Positions 34,865-46,741 of a stretch of 64,000 nt of DNA are shown here, in pieces; the first letter of the stretch is position 1; the number at the start of each line of letters is the position of its first letter. The position numbers and the translations under genes are program-made. The notes below the pieces were generated by a model. That model was not told the DNA's origin. It did no database searches and worked only from the letters and a program-made list of their open reading frames with translations. This DNA comes from Armillaria gallica (Eukaryota; Basidiomycota; Agaricomycetes; Agaricales; Physalacriaceae): positions 2,666,001-2,730,000 of the forward strand of contig JBANDB010000004.1 in assembly GCA_037576215.1 (NCBI GenBank), written 5' to 3'.

Positions 34865-36010
34865 CTTCCCCGCAATCGATAAGTCAATTGCATCCAGTTG
34901 TCGATTCTAGTTCTGGTCGCTTCCGGGGGTGTTCATCAGAGAGCACACCATTAAGATGACTTATTTTCGTCGGACTTGGGGTTCGTATGAGAATGTTACA
35001 TATCTGACAAATGTTTTGACGAAACAAGTCCTGGACGTCGCAGCCTTGTGAGTCTTTGCGCAAGCGATCACCCACCTTTCTACCAAAAGAAAGAAAATCA
35101 AGACAGCAGAAAGTCCCGATGATAACTGAAGTCCCACTAGAAAAAGTCGGGCAAAGAGCGAGAAAAGAGACCAGCATTCATCTAGTGCTGCAAAGCCAAA
35201 AAAAAAAGTCGCCGTCAAAAGCTAGCCAACTTGCAATTATGTGGCGCTGCTTCTGCACCGCGTACTAGAAGTAGGAAATACACTGAGTTCATGTTGTGAT
35301 AAACTTTGTTCTCAGAGCTCAAGAATACGGAGAGCGTTCACCAAAGTAACTTGACATCAAGAAAGAGGAACCCGAGGTGGTTGTTCGGGTTGAGCGGACT
35401 GGTCGGCCCGATAGCCGTCACAATGGATTACCGTGGTCCGTGACGAATCCTTCCTAACAACGCTAACAAATACCAAAGCAATCAGCAATCGGCAACAAAT
35501 GCCGCAGTTATTTTGCTATTGCGCACTGTACACAGGTCGCCAACATGATAATATATTCAATGGTGTGCTCAACGAGAGCCTTTCCAATGATACCTCCTGC
35601 AACGTTAGTGTTTTATAACAGCAACCTCTCTCTCGAGAGCTTGAACGGCAGGCTCTCGGCTCGTTCTTCGTTCTACGACACTCGTGGATAGCCCCCCGAA
35701 GCTCTGATGCATAGCTCAGCCGCTTCTCGGACTCGGACCAGTCCCCTTGATCATTACTGTCTGGACTCGTACATGAGTTCATGAGTACATTTGGAGTCAA
35801 GGCGGAATAACAATCCTCGCAACGGAATTCGCTGCAGTTTCAAACGACGTTTCTTTCTATTCAACGGCACGATCATGAGGGCCAGGAAGCCTGATTCTAG
35901 GTTTCTAATCACACTAATTCTCAAACAAAGCTCGACGAATTTCATGATGCTTTATCTTGGTCTTGGTGCTCTCGATGGCGTACGGTCTGAAGGTTTATTG
36001 AAAGTAGATT

Positions 36011-37311
36011 AGTACAATACTACCAAATGAGCGGCGAAAGTCAATGTCACCGTCTTTTTTTAGAATGTGACGCTGAACGAAGACGTTTCAGAGTAAGTAT
36101 ATCAGCGGTCGACGGACGCCGCCCACATCATAATGGACTATGACCTAGCTTCTGCGATACATGTATCCCGTTTTAATTTTGCTTGTCTTTCTTGACGGTA
36201 TCGTAGAAACTCCCCAACGTAGTCTATGCGGTAGCTCCAACGAGCAGAGGACTTCGTTTGTGCCGTTGATTTTAGGAAGAAGTAACGTGGGACAGCAGCA
36301 TGAAGTTTTGCTATGGCTATCGTGAGTAGAACAACGGGGTGTTTGCTGTCTCTCGTAGACAGACAAACGATACAGACCTATTGATGGAAGGGGGGGACAG
36401 TCTAAGTCTGTTGCTTAATCGGGCCATCTGCCTATGGAAACCCGGCAGCGCGTAACTGATTTATTCAGGGTCTTGGGACGCGTTTTAAGACCATGGAAGG
36501 CTATTTATTTACAATATAACGTTTCTTATCGCATAAAATAAATTTATTATGAAGGGGAAGGTGGTACATGCATTATTTTCTGTCCAGACGCGCTGACCGC
36601 GGCACTCTAAACTTGCCGCCGGTATCCTCAAATCCGATTCCGTTTGGCGCAGTGCCGCCTCACGGCAATTAAATTATGACATTCTTTGTAATAACACGTA
36701 CACCAACCCCGCGTTAAACACTGTTAAACGATAGACTAGGGTGTTTGAGCGAAAAAGTCTTTGCTACCAAATGTAGCTTCGTTAATAAAACCTTGTCTAT
36801 GACAACATCAACAAGACCAACTAACATGATAGTGATGGTCCAGCGAGATACAGATGTATACTTCGGGGAGCCCTTTCTGCTTTTCTGCTTTTGCCAGGGA
36901 TACTTACCAGACAATGGACACAACCCTCCACAATATTAATCTCAAGTTGACCTTCGTCTACATTCCTAAGTAGAAAGTAGTTGAGGTAGGCTACCACCTT
37001 TGCGGCAGACTGTAACTCAATCAGGAACGGCTGCGTCCACAAATATTCCGGACATTCTTTCTCATCTCAGCGTGCAGAGTCCATACTAATGATCTACATC
37101 GTGCAGAGCTAGTCCTAAGAGTGAACGCACTGTAGGTCGTCGTCGGCTACTGAAGTAGGGAATTGACTTCTTTCCTAAGAGTATTTTGGTATTATATGTA
37201 CACGATCCATCCGACATCTCTAGTTTCTACTATGGTACATCTCGCGCGCACATTGCGATGCGAATACTTAGCACAAAGTACTATTACTCCTGCTACGGAA
37301 TTGCACCTGCG
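36011..37311. other. Unassigned spacer downstream of terpene synthase
   Basis: AT-rich, with an aaataaatttatta patch near 36535-36548. Short frames only (for example minus 36714-36923 and 36145-36366). No domain recognised. Confidence 0.35.
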
Positions 37312-38486
37312 CTAACTGCGCTTGGGAAGAAGCTGAACGACTCGATGAACCTGAACTTCGGCAGCAGCTTCACCAAAATAGCGAGGCGTAATGAACGACC
37401 AGTCATCATCCGTGCATACCCAATATGCCATGCCGAGAACATACTTCCGAACGTATGTGGCAGTGGGCTCAGGAAATACCGGGATGCGCTTCATATCTTC
37501 CAGAAACTCTTTCGATACCTGAGTGTAACGTTCCGCGATGCAATCAATGGCCTGCTGAATTGACAGCCCCTTTTCAGCCATTGTAACAGATACGATATTG
37601 TGGTTTTCGTCGCCATAAGACTGCTCAACGTTGAACGAATAAATGTCCTAAGTTCTTTGGTAAGCAAGGAATTTCCCTTCCATGCACTAATAAAGAAGAG
37701 AACCTACGTTCGCAAGGATACACATATAAATGACACCCAGAACCAACTTTTCTACCTGCGGGTGCCGTATTGCTTCGTCTGGCACATCTTCTGAGAGAAG
37801 GAAGAACTCCAGTGAAGGTCGAACGCCGACGGTTCCGCGTCGCATAACAAGGTACTCCTCGATGGGACGGATTCGTCCAAGATCACGATCCTCGGCTTGT
37901 TGAACAACGGCATCTGTGTATTCCGCAAATGTCTCTGTGAAACGCTTTGCGGTCGATGGACTGGTGCGACCTTCCTCAAGGGCCCGGATCCAAAAGCTAA
38001 GTTAAAGGAAGTCAGCAGACAGAAGGATGGGGATAAATCCAGGTCATACTCTCGTGTCATGATGCCAAGGATGTGTTCATTCGGAGGAGGAGGAGCGTAA
38101 GGATTTCTGAAAAACAAGTACTAGTCAGCAAACGAATAGCAAAGACGGAGAAACGGTTACTTTAATGAGTTCATGATGGCATCAGTTTGCTTTCGTACTG
38201 TAGGGCCGTCCGCCTTGTCGCTCAGCTCATCGAAGACAAAGTAGAAGTTGATCAAGTCCACGCCAGCGCGGTACTGGGCGGGACCAGCTTTCGAGTACGC
38301 GAGTGCAGCGAAAGCCCCGAAATTCCATTGATCAAAAACAGCTTGATCTTTGGCGCTGAATACACCATAGCTTGCGACCCATGCAGCGCTTTCAGCGTTA
38401 ATCTTCGCAGCATGCGGGTTGGGAGTCGCTTTGAAGGGCCAGCCAGCCAACAGATTGGGAACAGTGTAGGTTTGAGGCGTCGACAT
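37312..38486 (-). CDS. Sesquiterpene synthase (class I terpene cyclase)
   Basis: Cyclises farnesyl diphosphate to a sesquiterpene with Mg2+. ATG 38486 (MSTPQTYTVPNLLAGWPF). Exon 1 holds VDLINFYFVFDELSDKAD, giving the Asp-rich motif DELSD (D[D/E]xxD). Intron 1 joins SLK to NPYAPPPPNEHILG. Intron 2 (gtatga...acttag) leads to WIRALEEGRTSPSTAKRF and IEEYLVMRRGTVGVRPSL. Intron 3 (gtaggt...cttag) places Asn before DIYSFNVEQSYGDENHN, giving the NSE triad NDxxSxxxE. The 3' part has WSFITPRYFG (the Arg-Tyr pair) and ends VVQLLPKRS at TAG 37312-37314. About 340 residues, the usual basidiomycete length, and intact. The product cannot be predicted. Two permeases flank it in inverted arms. Confidence 0.9.
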
Positions 38487-40114
38487 TATTCAAGGGCGAA
38501 AAGTAGGAAAGACGGTGCGTCTGGGTCGATGCATGATTATTTTATATGACTCCCCACCAACGCAGAAAAATCCATCTTGCCGACCCCACCACGGTCGAGG
38601 CGTTCGGCTGTCCTAAATGACTCCGGGAAGAAGGGTAAATGGATAAAGACCGGTAACACCCTGGACAAAAGTCCTCAGCTGGCGTCAAGTGCATGGTGTG
38701 GCATTCACAAGATTCCTAGAGTTTGATAAGTAGCCTTAGAAAACTGCAAGTCTAGTATCAGAGCTAATTTACCTTCGCACTTATAGCCAGTCCAAATGGA
38801 GAGCCCGTATCTCAGAGCGCAGTAGGTCTTGTCTATTTGCTGAGCGTCGGTCCCAGCGCAGGTGACTCAGCTATGGTAATATGTACACCGAGATCTTCCC
38901 GCATTTATCGATGTCACGTAGTCTAGGTTGATATCGAGCCTCGATTCTTCGGAAAATTATTCAAAAAATCAGCAGGTTAAATAAGAAAAGCGGGAATCAC
39001 TTCCAGTGCACCATACCGTCTCTCTTTTGCCGTGATCTTTACGAGGGCGTTGCCTGCCTAGGTCAAGCGGAGGTTAAATTTGCGTGCAGCGCGCAGCTAG
39101 TGGATGAGATAAGGTGGCCGTCTTCGAACCACCTGGCAGAGGAGCATTCGGAGGCCGTATTGAAGCTATCAAAACCAGCACGCCCACAGAGAACGTACCT
39201 ACGTCTAGCGAGATTCCCTTATTCATCCGTTTGACGTGAGATGGACGTAAAAATTTGGAGCAAGAGAAAGAGATTTTATGAAACGCTCCGGTCTTAGTAG
39301 ACGGTGTACTTCAGTATGAAAAGACGAGATATGAGCTTTTCGAATTTCTAGCTTGTGAAAATATTTTGTCAATTACTAAGTAAGGATCGAGTGGAAATGT
39401 ACGGACAACCTAGTGAAATAGTACTTCAGCGACGGCCCCTGGTTTGAACAAGGGATTTCTCTTTCGCTTTCGTCGGTAGCCTTAGAACACCGGGTAATGC
39501 ACCGCTAGGCAAATCTCGTCGCCAAGGGAAATAACGCGATTTATCCATGCAGCGCAATGGATGAATCTGGCGTATTTTTGATCTTACGCGATCAGAAGTA
39601 GCAGCATGCTATGGCGGTGCACCGCAGATACTAAAGTCTAGTCAAGCGAGCCCTTTCTGGACCCCGCCGATGGCTGGTCGACAATGGCGTTAACGAGGAC
39701 TGCAGAAAACATGCGAGGGACTACGTGCTGGGCGGTCATAGTGATGCCAAACAGCGACCGAAATTTACGGGGAATACGACACCAATGTATAACGGACATT
39801 TGTGGCTGATCAGCAGTGCGATTCGAGCTTGGCGATGAGATTATGCAACCCCAGAAAAGGAGATAATTCGATGAGTGGTGAATTGACTGCACCACTAAAT
39901 GCTGTGCATCAACAGGACTATAATGTCCTGTAGCTTTCAGTGAGTGGGATATCAACTGAAATAGAGCTAAACAAACTACGTTCCAGTCCATATGCTATCC
40001 GTTGATATACTTACACTGAAACGTATTTGTCAAGCGGGGCATTCTAAATGAAGAAAATTAACATTATACTCATAAAAAAGCCAGCACTGACTTTTTCGCC
40101 GCTCATTGTGCCAG
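38487..40114. other. Terpene synthase upstream region and diverged repeat
   Basis: 38487-38970 is the likely promoter region. 38970-39930 is a diverged direct copy of 44085-45500. Short frames such as minus 39638-39991 show no domain. Confidence 0.35.
38970..39930 (+). repeat. Diverged direct repeat, unit 1 (pairs with 44085-45500)
   Basis: Shared landmarks in the same order: aaaagcggg-atcac, tcttt-accg/gccgtgatctt, taggtcaagcgg against taagtcaagcgg, cgccaagggaaa, gatcttacgcgatcagaagta against gatcttgcgtgatccgaagta, gccctttctgga, and gtgaattgactgcaccact against gtgaattgacagcatcact. Gaps separate the blocks. It may be a remnant of an old duplication that also produced the permease arms. Confidence 0.6.
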
Positions 40115-41256
40115 CTTCGTCAGTTTCAATAACCCTTGGCTCCAGCTCCTACACCATCCAAGTCACCACGACCAAGTCGACGAGTATTCGTCGAATCTGA
40201 TATACTTACTAACGTGATCAGAAACCTTCCTGACCATCGTGAGCGTGCCACCAAATGGCAAGAAACGGCGTTTGGACTACGACGGATTCTGTTGCGACGA
40301 TTGCCATTCCGCCTTGACTCCAAATGTACTCATGAACGAGTCCAGACAGTAATGATCAGGCGGGTATTGGTCCGGGTCCGAGCCCGAGAAACGGCTGGGC
40401 CAGGATGCATCAGAGCTTCGGAAGGGTAACCATGAAAGGTGCAGAACGAAGAATGAGCCAAGAGCCCCGAAAACAGAGGTCGGCGTTTGCAGCGGGTACT
40501 GTTGAAAAGCTTCTCGATGATTGCCATTGAACATAATTTCGGCTTTGTGGCACTGTGTAGTGTGCACTGGTGAAGTAGCTGCAGCAGTTGCGTTTGAATC
40601 CTGATAGCTTTGGGTGTGTACCGGCACAAATCCGAACAGGGAACGGCCGGCAACAAGCCGTCTTCGCTCAGATGGATACCGGGCCGGAATCCCGCTCAGC
40701 ACCGACAAACCATCTCGAGCTTCTTGACATCAAGCTAAGCACTTTGGTGGACACTGTCTGTAATACTAAACTCGGAAACAAAGTTCATCACAACATGAAC
40801 CAAGAGTAATGGTCCACTTCTAGTTCGCGATGCAGAAGCAACGCCGCAGAATTCCAAGTTAGTTAGCGTTTGACGGCGACGGTTTTGTAACACAAGGTGA
40901 TTGTCAGTCTCCTTTCTTGATCCTCAAAATTCAATACATATAGGATACTAATAGAAGGCTCCGAATGTGCTCGAAACTTTCTGCCGTCGTGCTATCCCTT
41001 TGGTGATAGAGCTTTGGCGTAGGTGACCATGGCAGCTAGCTATGCTATTTGTGCGGATGCGTATAAGTACCGCGACGTTGAGTGTTTTCTTGACAAGACA
41101 TCCGGAAGATACGTAAAGCTCTCATATGAACCCTCAAGTTCGACAGAAATAAGTCTTCTCAACGGTGCGCACTGTCGCCTTCTTGGAAGCGACCAGAACT
41201 ATGAAGGTAGCACGCGGACTACAGCTGGACACAAGAAACTATCGGTTGCGGGGAAG

Positions 41257-41264
41257 TATAAAAA
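41257..41264 (+). promoter_or_regulatory. TATA box of permease D
   Basis: tataaaaa in the context gggaagtataaaaacg, 43 bases before ATG 41300. It matches the box of the mirror-image paralogue. Confidence 0.5.
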
Positions 41265-41299
41265 CGATGAACAAGTGATTCTCTATTCAGCAGCTCGAC

Positions 41300-43859
41300 A
41301 TGGCTTCAAGTACCACCTTGGTAGACTCCATACCCGAAGTGATTGACAGCGACAAGCAGAAAAAGTCATTCCTTCAACGTATGGTGCCCTCGTCATGTTC
41401 TGCAGAGAGACGTTTGTTGCTCAAAATCGACATCTCCGTCCTCATCTTTGCCTCGGTCCGTAGTTTTCTCCATGCTCACGTACGATCCTGACGGTCTCGA
41501 AGCTGGGATATTTCATCAAAAATTTGGACCAGGTAGGGATAGCATGTCCTTTCAAGAGAATATTCCCTCATCAACTCTTTATACAGAGCAATGTGTCTAG
41601 TGCAGTGAGCTATATGCTCCATATGGGAACCTGTTATCGATGCTAAATTTTGAACATCCATGCAGTACTTTGCTGGAATGCGCGAGGACTTGTAAGTCGA
41701 AGATTTCTTCTAGCTACTCCGTCTTTCATGATGCAATTCAGAGGCATGTACGGCAACCAACTTGTTCACGTAACATCCTGCTGGGCTGCGGGGTAAGTAC
41801 CGTCCACAAATAGACCTATACTCCAGCTGATTCTGCGATGGCAGATATGTTGTCGGACAAGTACCTTCAAACCTGCTCCTCACGAGGGTCTCTCCTCGCT
41901 ATGTTATCCCTGTGGTCAGTACTCCTTCTCTGATACACTACGTATGCCCATAATATATCTCATCAGCTCGAGATCGCGTGGGGATTGGCCACCCTAGGAA
42001 CCTTTGCAGTAAAGAACGTGAATCAACTCTTTGCCATCAGATTTCTGGGTTCGTCGCTTGCAGGTATATTTTTGTACTTAGACTCAGATCTTATGGCAGT
42101 TGGTCTGTTTGAGAGCGGCTTCTATCCCGGGTATGTTTGTTGTCATTTTGAAAGTGTCGCTGCTAATATCTCTATCAGCATGCATTTCATTCTCGGCTCA
42201 TGGTATGTTTTCGCACGCACCGAGGATATCGGCGCGCTGACTGCCAGCAATTACCTCAGGTATACCCCTCGTGAGCTGGCCAAGCGATCGGTTGCTTTTG
42301 GCATTGCGGGTACCCTTGGAACGGTATCTTCAAGCTTTTTTGCTACTGCCACTTACAAGACTTTGAACGGAGCACATGGACTGGCTGGCTGGCGGTAAGC
42401 TGTCGGCAAAGCTTTGCTTTCCTCCTGCTTATATATATGTCTGCAGATGGTTGATGATTGTAGATGCCGCTATGTATGTTTCTCTTTACTGCTCCAAAAT
42501 AGGAAAATTATTGAACGGAAGGAAGCACGTTCCCTGTTGCGCTTCTCGGATTCTATTGCCTTCCGGATCTTCCTTACAGTGCGAAACCTAACATCCTTCT
42601 GAATCAGAATGTACGTCTATTTAGATCTAAGTTTCGTCTGATAGGACTCCTGATTCAATTTAACCATCTTGCTAGGACATAGCTCTGGCGCAGAACAGAA
42701 TGAGGGCTTTAGGTCGCAAGGAGACCGAACCATGGTCACGAGAGAAGGTTCGTAGCTGCCTATATCGCTCTGGTAGCCATACTGACAAGTTAACGGCAGC
42801 TACGCCGCATCTTCAGCTCTTGGTACATCTGGATCTTGCCCATTGAATATGTTCTATGGCTCAACGGTGCTATCACAATACCCACACAATATTGGCTGAA
42901 GAGCTTCAACACGAGTCCTCCACCGGTTCCCGGGAAGCGCTTCAGCGTCACCCAAATTCAACTACGTACGCCAATTTCAATCTGCATCTCCTTGATGCTC
43001 AACCGGTTGCCTTCTTATAGTTCCGCTTCCTACAACCGCAATCTCCATCGTCTGTGCCTTTACCTTTGCCTGTCTAAGTGACGGCCCCTTCAAAGGTATG
43101 CAGAACACAGTCGCTTCCTTAATCCTTGTGCCTTTTTGATCTTCTTGACAGGGCGCAGATACCCTTTTGTATATTATAGCGCCATTCTGCACCTCATTTT
43201 GAACACCTTTTGGCTTTTAATGCCATTATACAAGAACATTCCCGCTCATTTCGTCTATTTCTATATGACTGGCCTCAGCGTATGCATCGTCTTACGGTCT
43301 GTCAGGGACATCTATGTCTAACAAGAATATCTATCTTAGGGCACTGCTGGCGCGTTGATCTTGAATTGGATCAACGAGATCACTGGGGGAGATGTGAGAG
43401 ATCTTCGTTTCGGAGCAGTGTATAATGTTGCTTACCTTATTTCAGACCGAGCTCAGAGCACTCTGCGTAGCACTCGGGAATGATCTTGCTTATGTGGTTC
43501 AAGCAATTGCGCCCAACTTCGTGTGGAAAACCGCCGACTTTCCGCGGGCAGAAAAGGGTTATCATTATTCTATCAGTATGTCCTCTCACTATAACAATCG
43601 TGCACCGGATTCTAATGCTTCGTTTCCCAGTTCTTCAGTTCCTTTTGAGTGAGTTCATATTTTACCACTAGAAGGACTCGCACTCTTATATTTCCACTCA
43701 GTCCTTTGGACGACTCTGATACTTTTCCTTCTCCGGAGAGACGAAAGGAAGCGTGCTGGTGCCTTCAAACGAAATCTCGAGGCTAACCATGATGCCGCGG
43801 ACTCTGATATTTCCCTGACTGACTTAGCTTCTCTCGGGACGGAGAGGACTCGGCGCTGA
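41300..43859 (+). CDS. MFS permease, Dal5 family (paralogue D, right arm)
   Basis: Mirror paralogue of the permease at 32267-34822. ATG 41300 begins MASSTTLVDSIPEVIDS. Then RRLLLKIDISVLIFAS, the same weak donor gtccgt, LGYFIKNLDQ, SNVSSA, YFAGMREDL, MYGNQLVHVTSCWAAG, QLFAIRFLGSS, GLFESGFYPG, MHFILGSW, RYTPRELAKRSVAFGIAG, KTLNGAHGLAGWR, WILPIEYVLWLNGAITIP, GKRFSVTQIQL, GRRYPFVYYSAILHLILN, NWINEITGGDV, ALCVALGNDLAYVVQAI, KTADFPRAEKGYHYS, and a tail ending ASLGTERTRR at TGA 43857-43859. No definite break seen, but several introns have suboptimal donors, so full function is not assured. Confidence 0.78.
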
Positions 43860-44084
43860 ATTATCGGAATAATTATATTTAAAGGTCATAAAAAGGTTGT
43901 AAAAGGTTGGGTTTTTCCAGGCGATATCGTCTAGGGTGAAAGGGTATTGTCATGATCAAGTGGTACTTTGAAGAGGGGATCGGTTCTCTTCCAGGCTTAC
44001 GGTTCGAATGTTTTCACATGGCGGGTTCCGTCGCCGTAGCTTCTGGTTTCTTTAGATACTTTCCATTTGTGTATATGCAATGAA

Positions 44085-45500
44085 TAAAAGCGGGGATCAC
44101 ATACAGTGCGCTGCGCTGCCTCCCTTTACCGTTATCTTCACAATGGGACTGCCGATCTAAGTCAAGCGGTGGCTAGACTCGCGCTTAACTGGCGAAGGAA
44201 GGAAGTTTTCTCTGTCTTACACGATATTGACTCCTGGACAGTGGAGAGAAACGTGCCGGTGTCCGTAACCGACTACATCCTAGACTAGATATTGGGCTCA
44301 GGATTGCTACGGTGGCTGAACCAGCTGTACGCTCTGACGCTTTGATCGAACAGAGTTTTACACTGTAAAAACTTGGCGGCTGAGGGAGTTGTAGCAGAAA
44401 CTTTGCGATAACCCTCCTTCACCGTAACGCGATGGCCTTGTGACAGATTGGTATAAATCAAGGTGGGCGACATAGTAAGAAGCACCGCAACCATTCGGAC
44501 CTTATTTGTATGTTTCGCACACCATCCGTCCAAATAACTGCTCTCTGAGCAACCTGCGATATCGCGCGGTACACTCAGAAGCTGTTCGTAAGATAAAGCG
44601 GCGGTTGTCAATTGTGACAAAAGCAGAGAAGCCGGAGGCCATTCTCTTGGGCACTGATATGGCAAACCACAGGTACCGTCAAAACCGGTTTACTCGAGAA
44701 TTAAGCATACCCAAAGAGAAACACCGGGATTTCTGGGAAGGTTCGTGTTCTCAGCCAGCTGGCTCTAGGTGGATGAATGATCTAACATGAGAGAGAAGAT
44801 TTCGCGACTCTCGGGGTCCGAGTCTCGCCTGCCACAACCCGCCGGTATTCTGGTATTGATCGGTACTCTTGAGTAAGTATCAGCGAGCTCCGCAACTCCA
44901 ATCTCGTCAGTTTGATTTGTGTAGCTTTTCTAAATTTCAGAATGCGGAAGCAGTCATTCAACCAGAGATCGAGATAGGAGAGGTACTTGCGACCTAGTCC
45001 AGATATTTGAGTGATGATCAGATACTTATCCGAGATGGGAGTTCTACTTCGTTAAGCATCAGTAATTTCGGAATAATGATATGGTTAATTCGCCGCTGAG
45101 CAAATCTAGGCGCCAAGGGAAAGAGCACGACTTACCCATGCTGCGCTGTGGACATATCTAGCTCGGATGATCTTGCGTGATCCGAAGTATTATAGTACCG
45201 AATACGGGAGCAGGTTAGCATGCCCTTTCTGGACCTTGCATTCAGATGGCGCTTTCCCTCGCCAATGGGATTTAATGTACTTGTTTGACAGTCATAATAA
45301 TGCCGATAAACGACCATGCTTTGTGGGGGATAAGGCTCCGAAGGATGTCGGACGCTTGTGGCTGCCTACTAGCGGCGATACAATCAAGGTGCTTGCCTAT
45401 GACATTCTACAGCAACAAAGCAGCCTCAGAAAACGAGTATAGCTCGAAGACGCGTAGTGAATTGACAGCATCACTGGATGCTGCACATCCGTAGACCCAT
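44085..45500 (+). repeat. Diverged direct repeat, unit 2 (pairs with 38970-39930)
   Basis: Same landmark order as unit 1 with extra sequence between blocks. Frames inside (minus 44285-44665, plus 44506-44790) show no recognised domain. Confidence 0.55.
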
Positions 45501-45880
45501 TCCGTCTCATCTGAACGCAGTATCCTATGAGTATGTGTGCACATGCCAACAATGATAACAGAGCGAACAATACATTGCAAACAGAGGTGTGTATTCTGCA
45601 TTCACCTTTGAGTTCGGTCTGAAATCCAGCCGAGTCCTTCTGAACAACTTCCGGCGCAGTGGCAGACTCGAACCGGACCGGTAACTCACTGCTCGGTGAT
45701 TGGAGTTCAGATATACTCAACATCATTTTTGACCTCTCGTTCTGAGACGGAGGGTCGTCCCGATGGACAATTATGGGTAACTTCCACCGGCGTCCTGACT
45801 TCAAAACGAACAAGAAGAAATTGTCACGGTCATCTCATTGGATGGCCCAACTGACTTCCTGATTTGTTTCTCGTTTAGAG
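45501..45880. other. Unassigned; weak minus-strand ORF
   Basis: A minus-strand frame of 138 residues (45397-45813) begins MFVLKSGRRWKLPIIVH and includes a hydrophobic stretch (LFALLSLLACAHILIGY). No family recognised. It could be a downstream exon or a chance ORF. Confidence 0.25.
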
Positions 45881-46450
45881 TCAACAGTACTCGATATGAG
45901 CTGGAAACGAACCAGCACACTCCCAGTCAATGATGGCAGTAACTCTGGTTCCTTGAACCATGATATTACAGGCCATTAAATTTCCGTGGGTGAACACCAA
46001 AGGGTGGGGCTTAGCATGAGCGACGACGACGATAGGCACGCTTTCTTCAACCCAATGTCGACAACGAAGTTGGAGATTAAGATGGGCTTCATCACGAAAT
46101 GGGCCTGTGTTGCCATCGTCATACATTCGGTAGTTACAGACAGGTCCACCCAACACGGGACAGATCTAGGAGCCAGCAGGAGAAGGGATAGACCGTATTT
46201 CGTGGACATGTTTTGCGAGCTGTTCGGCAATGATCTCTTTGGATTCATCCGGGAGACTAGGCCAGAAGGAGTCTAGGCACTGTCCTGGCATTCGCTGCAT
46301 AACAATTAATCAAGCTGCTTCCATCGAAAGTGCAACCAGACTTTAGGGACCGGAACAGACGTGTTTTCAGCAATGATGCGCATCGAAGCCACTTCAACTC
46401 GAGAATGAGACCGCATTTTGACGTACAGCCAGCGTCCAAAGACAGTATCA
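45881..46450 (-). pseudogene. Fungal APH-family phosphotransferase pseudogene
   Basis: Remnant of an aminoglycoside-phosphotransferase-like (PF01636 type) gene, abundant in agaricomycetes. Visible in order: ASMRIIAENTSVPVPKVWL; IVMQRMPGQCLDSFWPSL in another frame; VHEIRSIPSPAGS; CPVLGGPVCNYRMYDDG; PFRDEAHLNLQLR; LVFTHGNLMACNIMV (catalytic loop); and VTAIIDWECAGSFPAH (metal-binding Asp). Defects: a frame change between VWLHF and IVMQR, an in-frame TAG at 46166-46168 after SPAGS, and Asn where the catalytic Asp of HGD is expected (G to A change in the codon). The C-terminus stops early after EYC at 45881-45883. Confidence 0.7.
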
Positions 46451-46741
46451 GGTAACCATTAGCAAGGGTATCTTCGTATTCTTTGCCAGATACGCGCTAC
46501 GCCATAGAAACCGAAGGCTCGAGCAGACTTTGATTTCAATGTTGGTTTTCCACCTATACAATCTTCGATGGAGGCGCCATAGTGGATTCTTTTGACATCG
46601 TAGGTGCCCCTGGAGACAACTCTCTTGCTCACGAGGTGTAGGTGGTCCAAAGCGGTCGATGAGGCGGATAAACGGATAAACGCGTTCATGCGCAGAGTTC
46701 AAGTTGAGGAAATAGCATGACATTTGCCGGGCCCGAGGCGC
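46451..46741. other. Unassigned spacer
   Basis: Two overlapping minus frames (46448-46723, 46459-46689) with no recognised domain. They may include the decayed 5' end of the APH-like gene. Confidence 0.25.

Larger units (their letters stand above)
32160..36010. repeat. Left arm of diverged inverted repeat (pairs with 40115-44020)
   Basis: The reverse complement of this arm aligns with 40115-44020. It covers the whole permease gene, its promoter (gcggggaagtataaaa in both), about 1.2 kb upstream (for example gaagcgaccagaact and a stretch around gttcatcacaacatgaac), and the 3' flank (tctagggtgaaa in both). Divergence is clearly greater than between segmental copies A and B. The spacer of about 4.1 kb carries the terpene synthase. 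Confidence 0.85.
40115..44020. repeat. Right arm of diverged inverted repeat (pairs with 32160-36010)
   Basis: Mirror copy of the left arm, containing permease D in the opposite orientation with its promoter and upstream sequence. The reading frames near 40126-40708 (minus) correspond to those at 35516-36012 (plus) but do not keep a common frame, so the upstream part is probably non-coding. Confidence 0.85.

Noticed and set aside
40277..40708. 143-residue minus ORF as a protein gene
   Set aside because: The mirror arm (35516-36012) does not preserve the frame; likely non-coding upstream sequence of the permeases.
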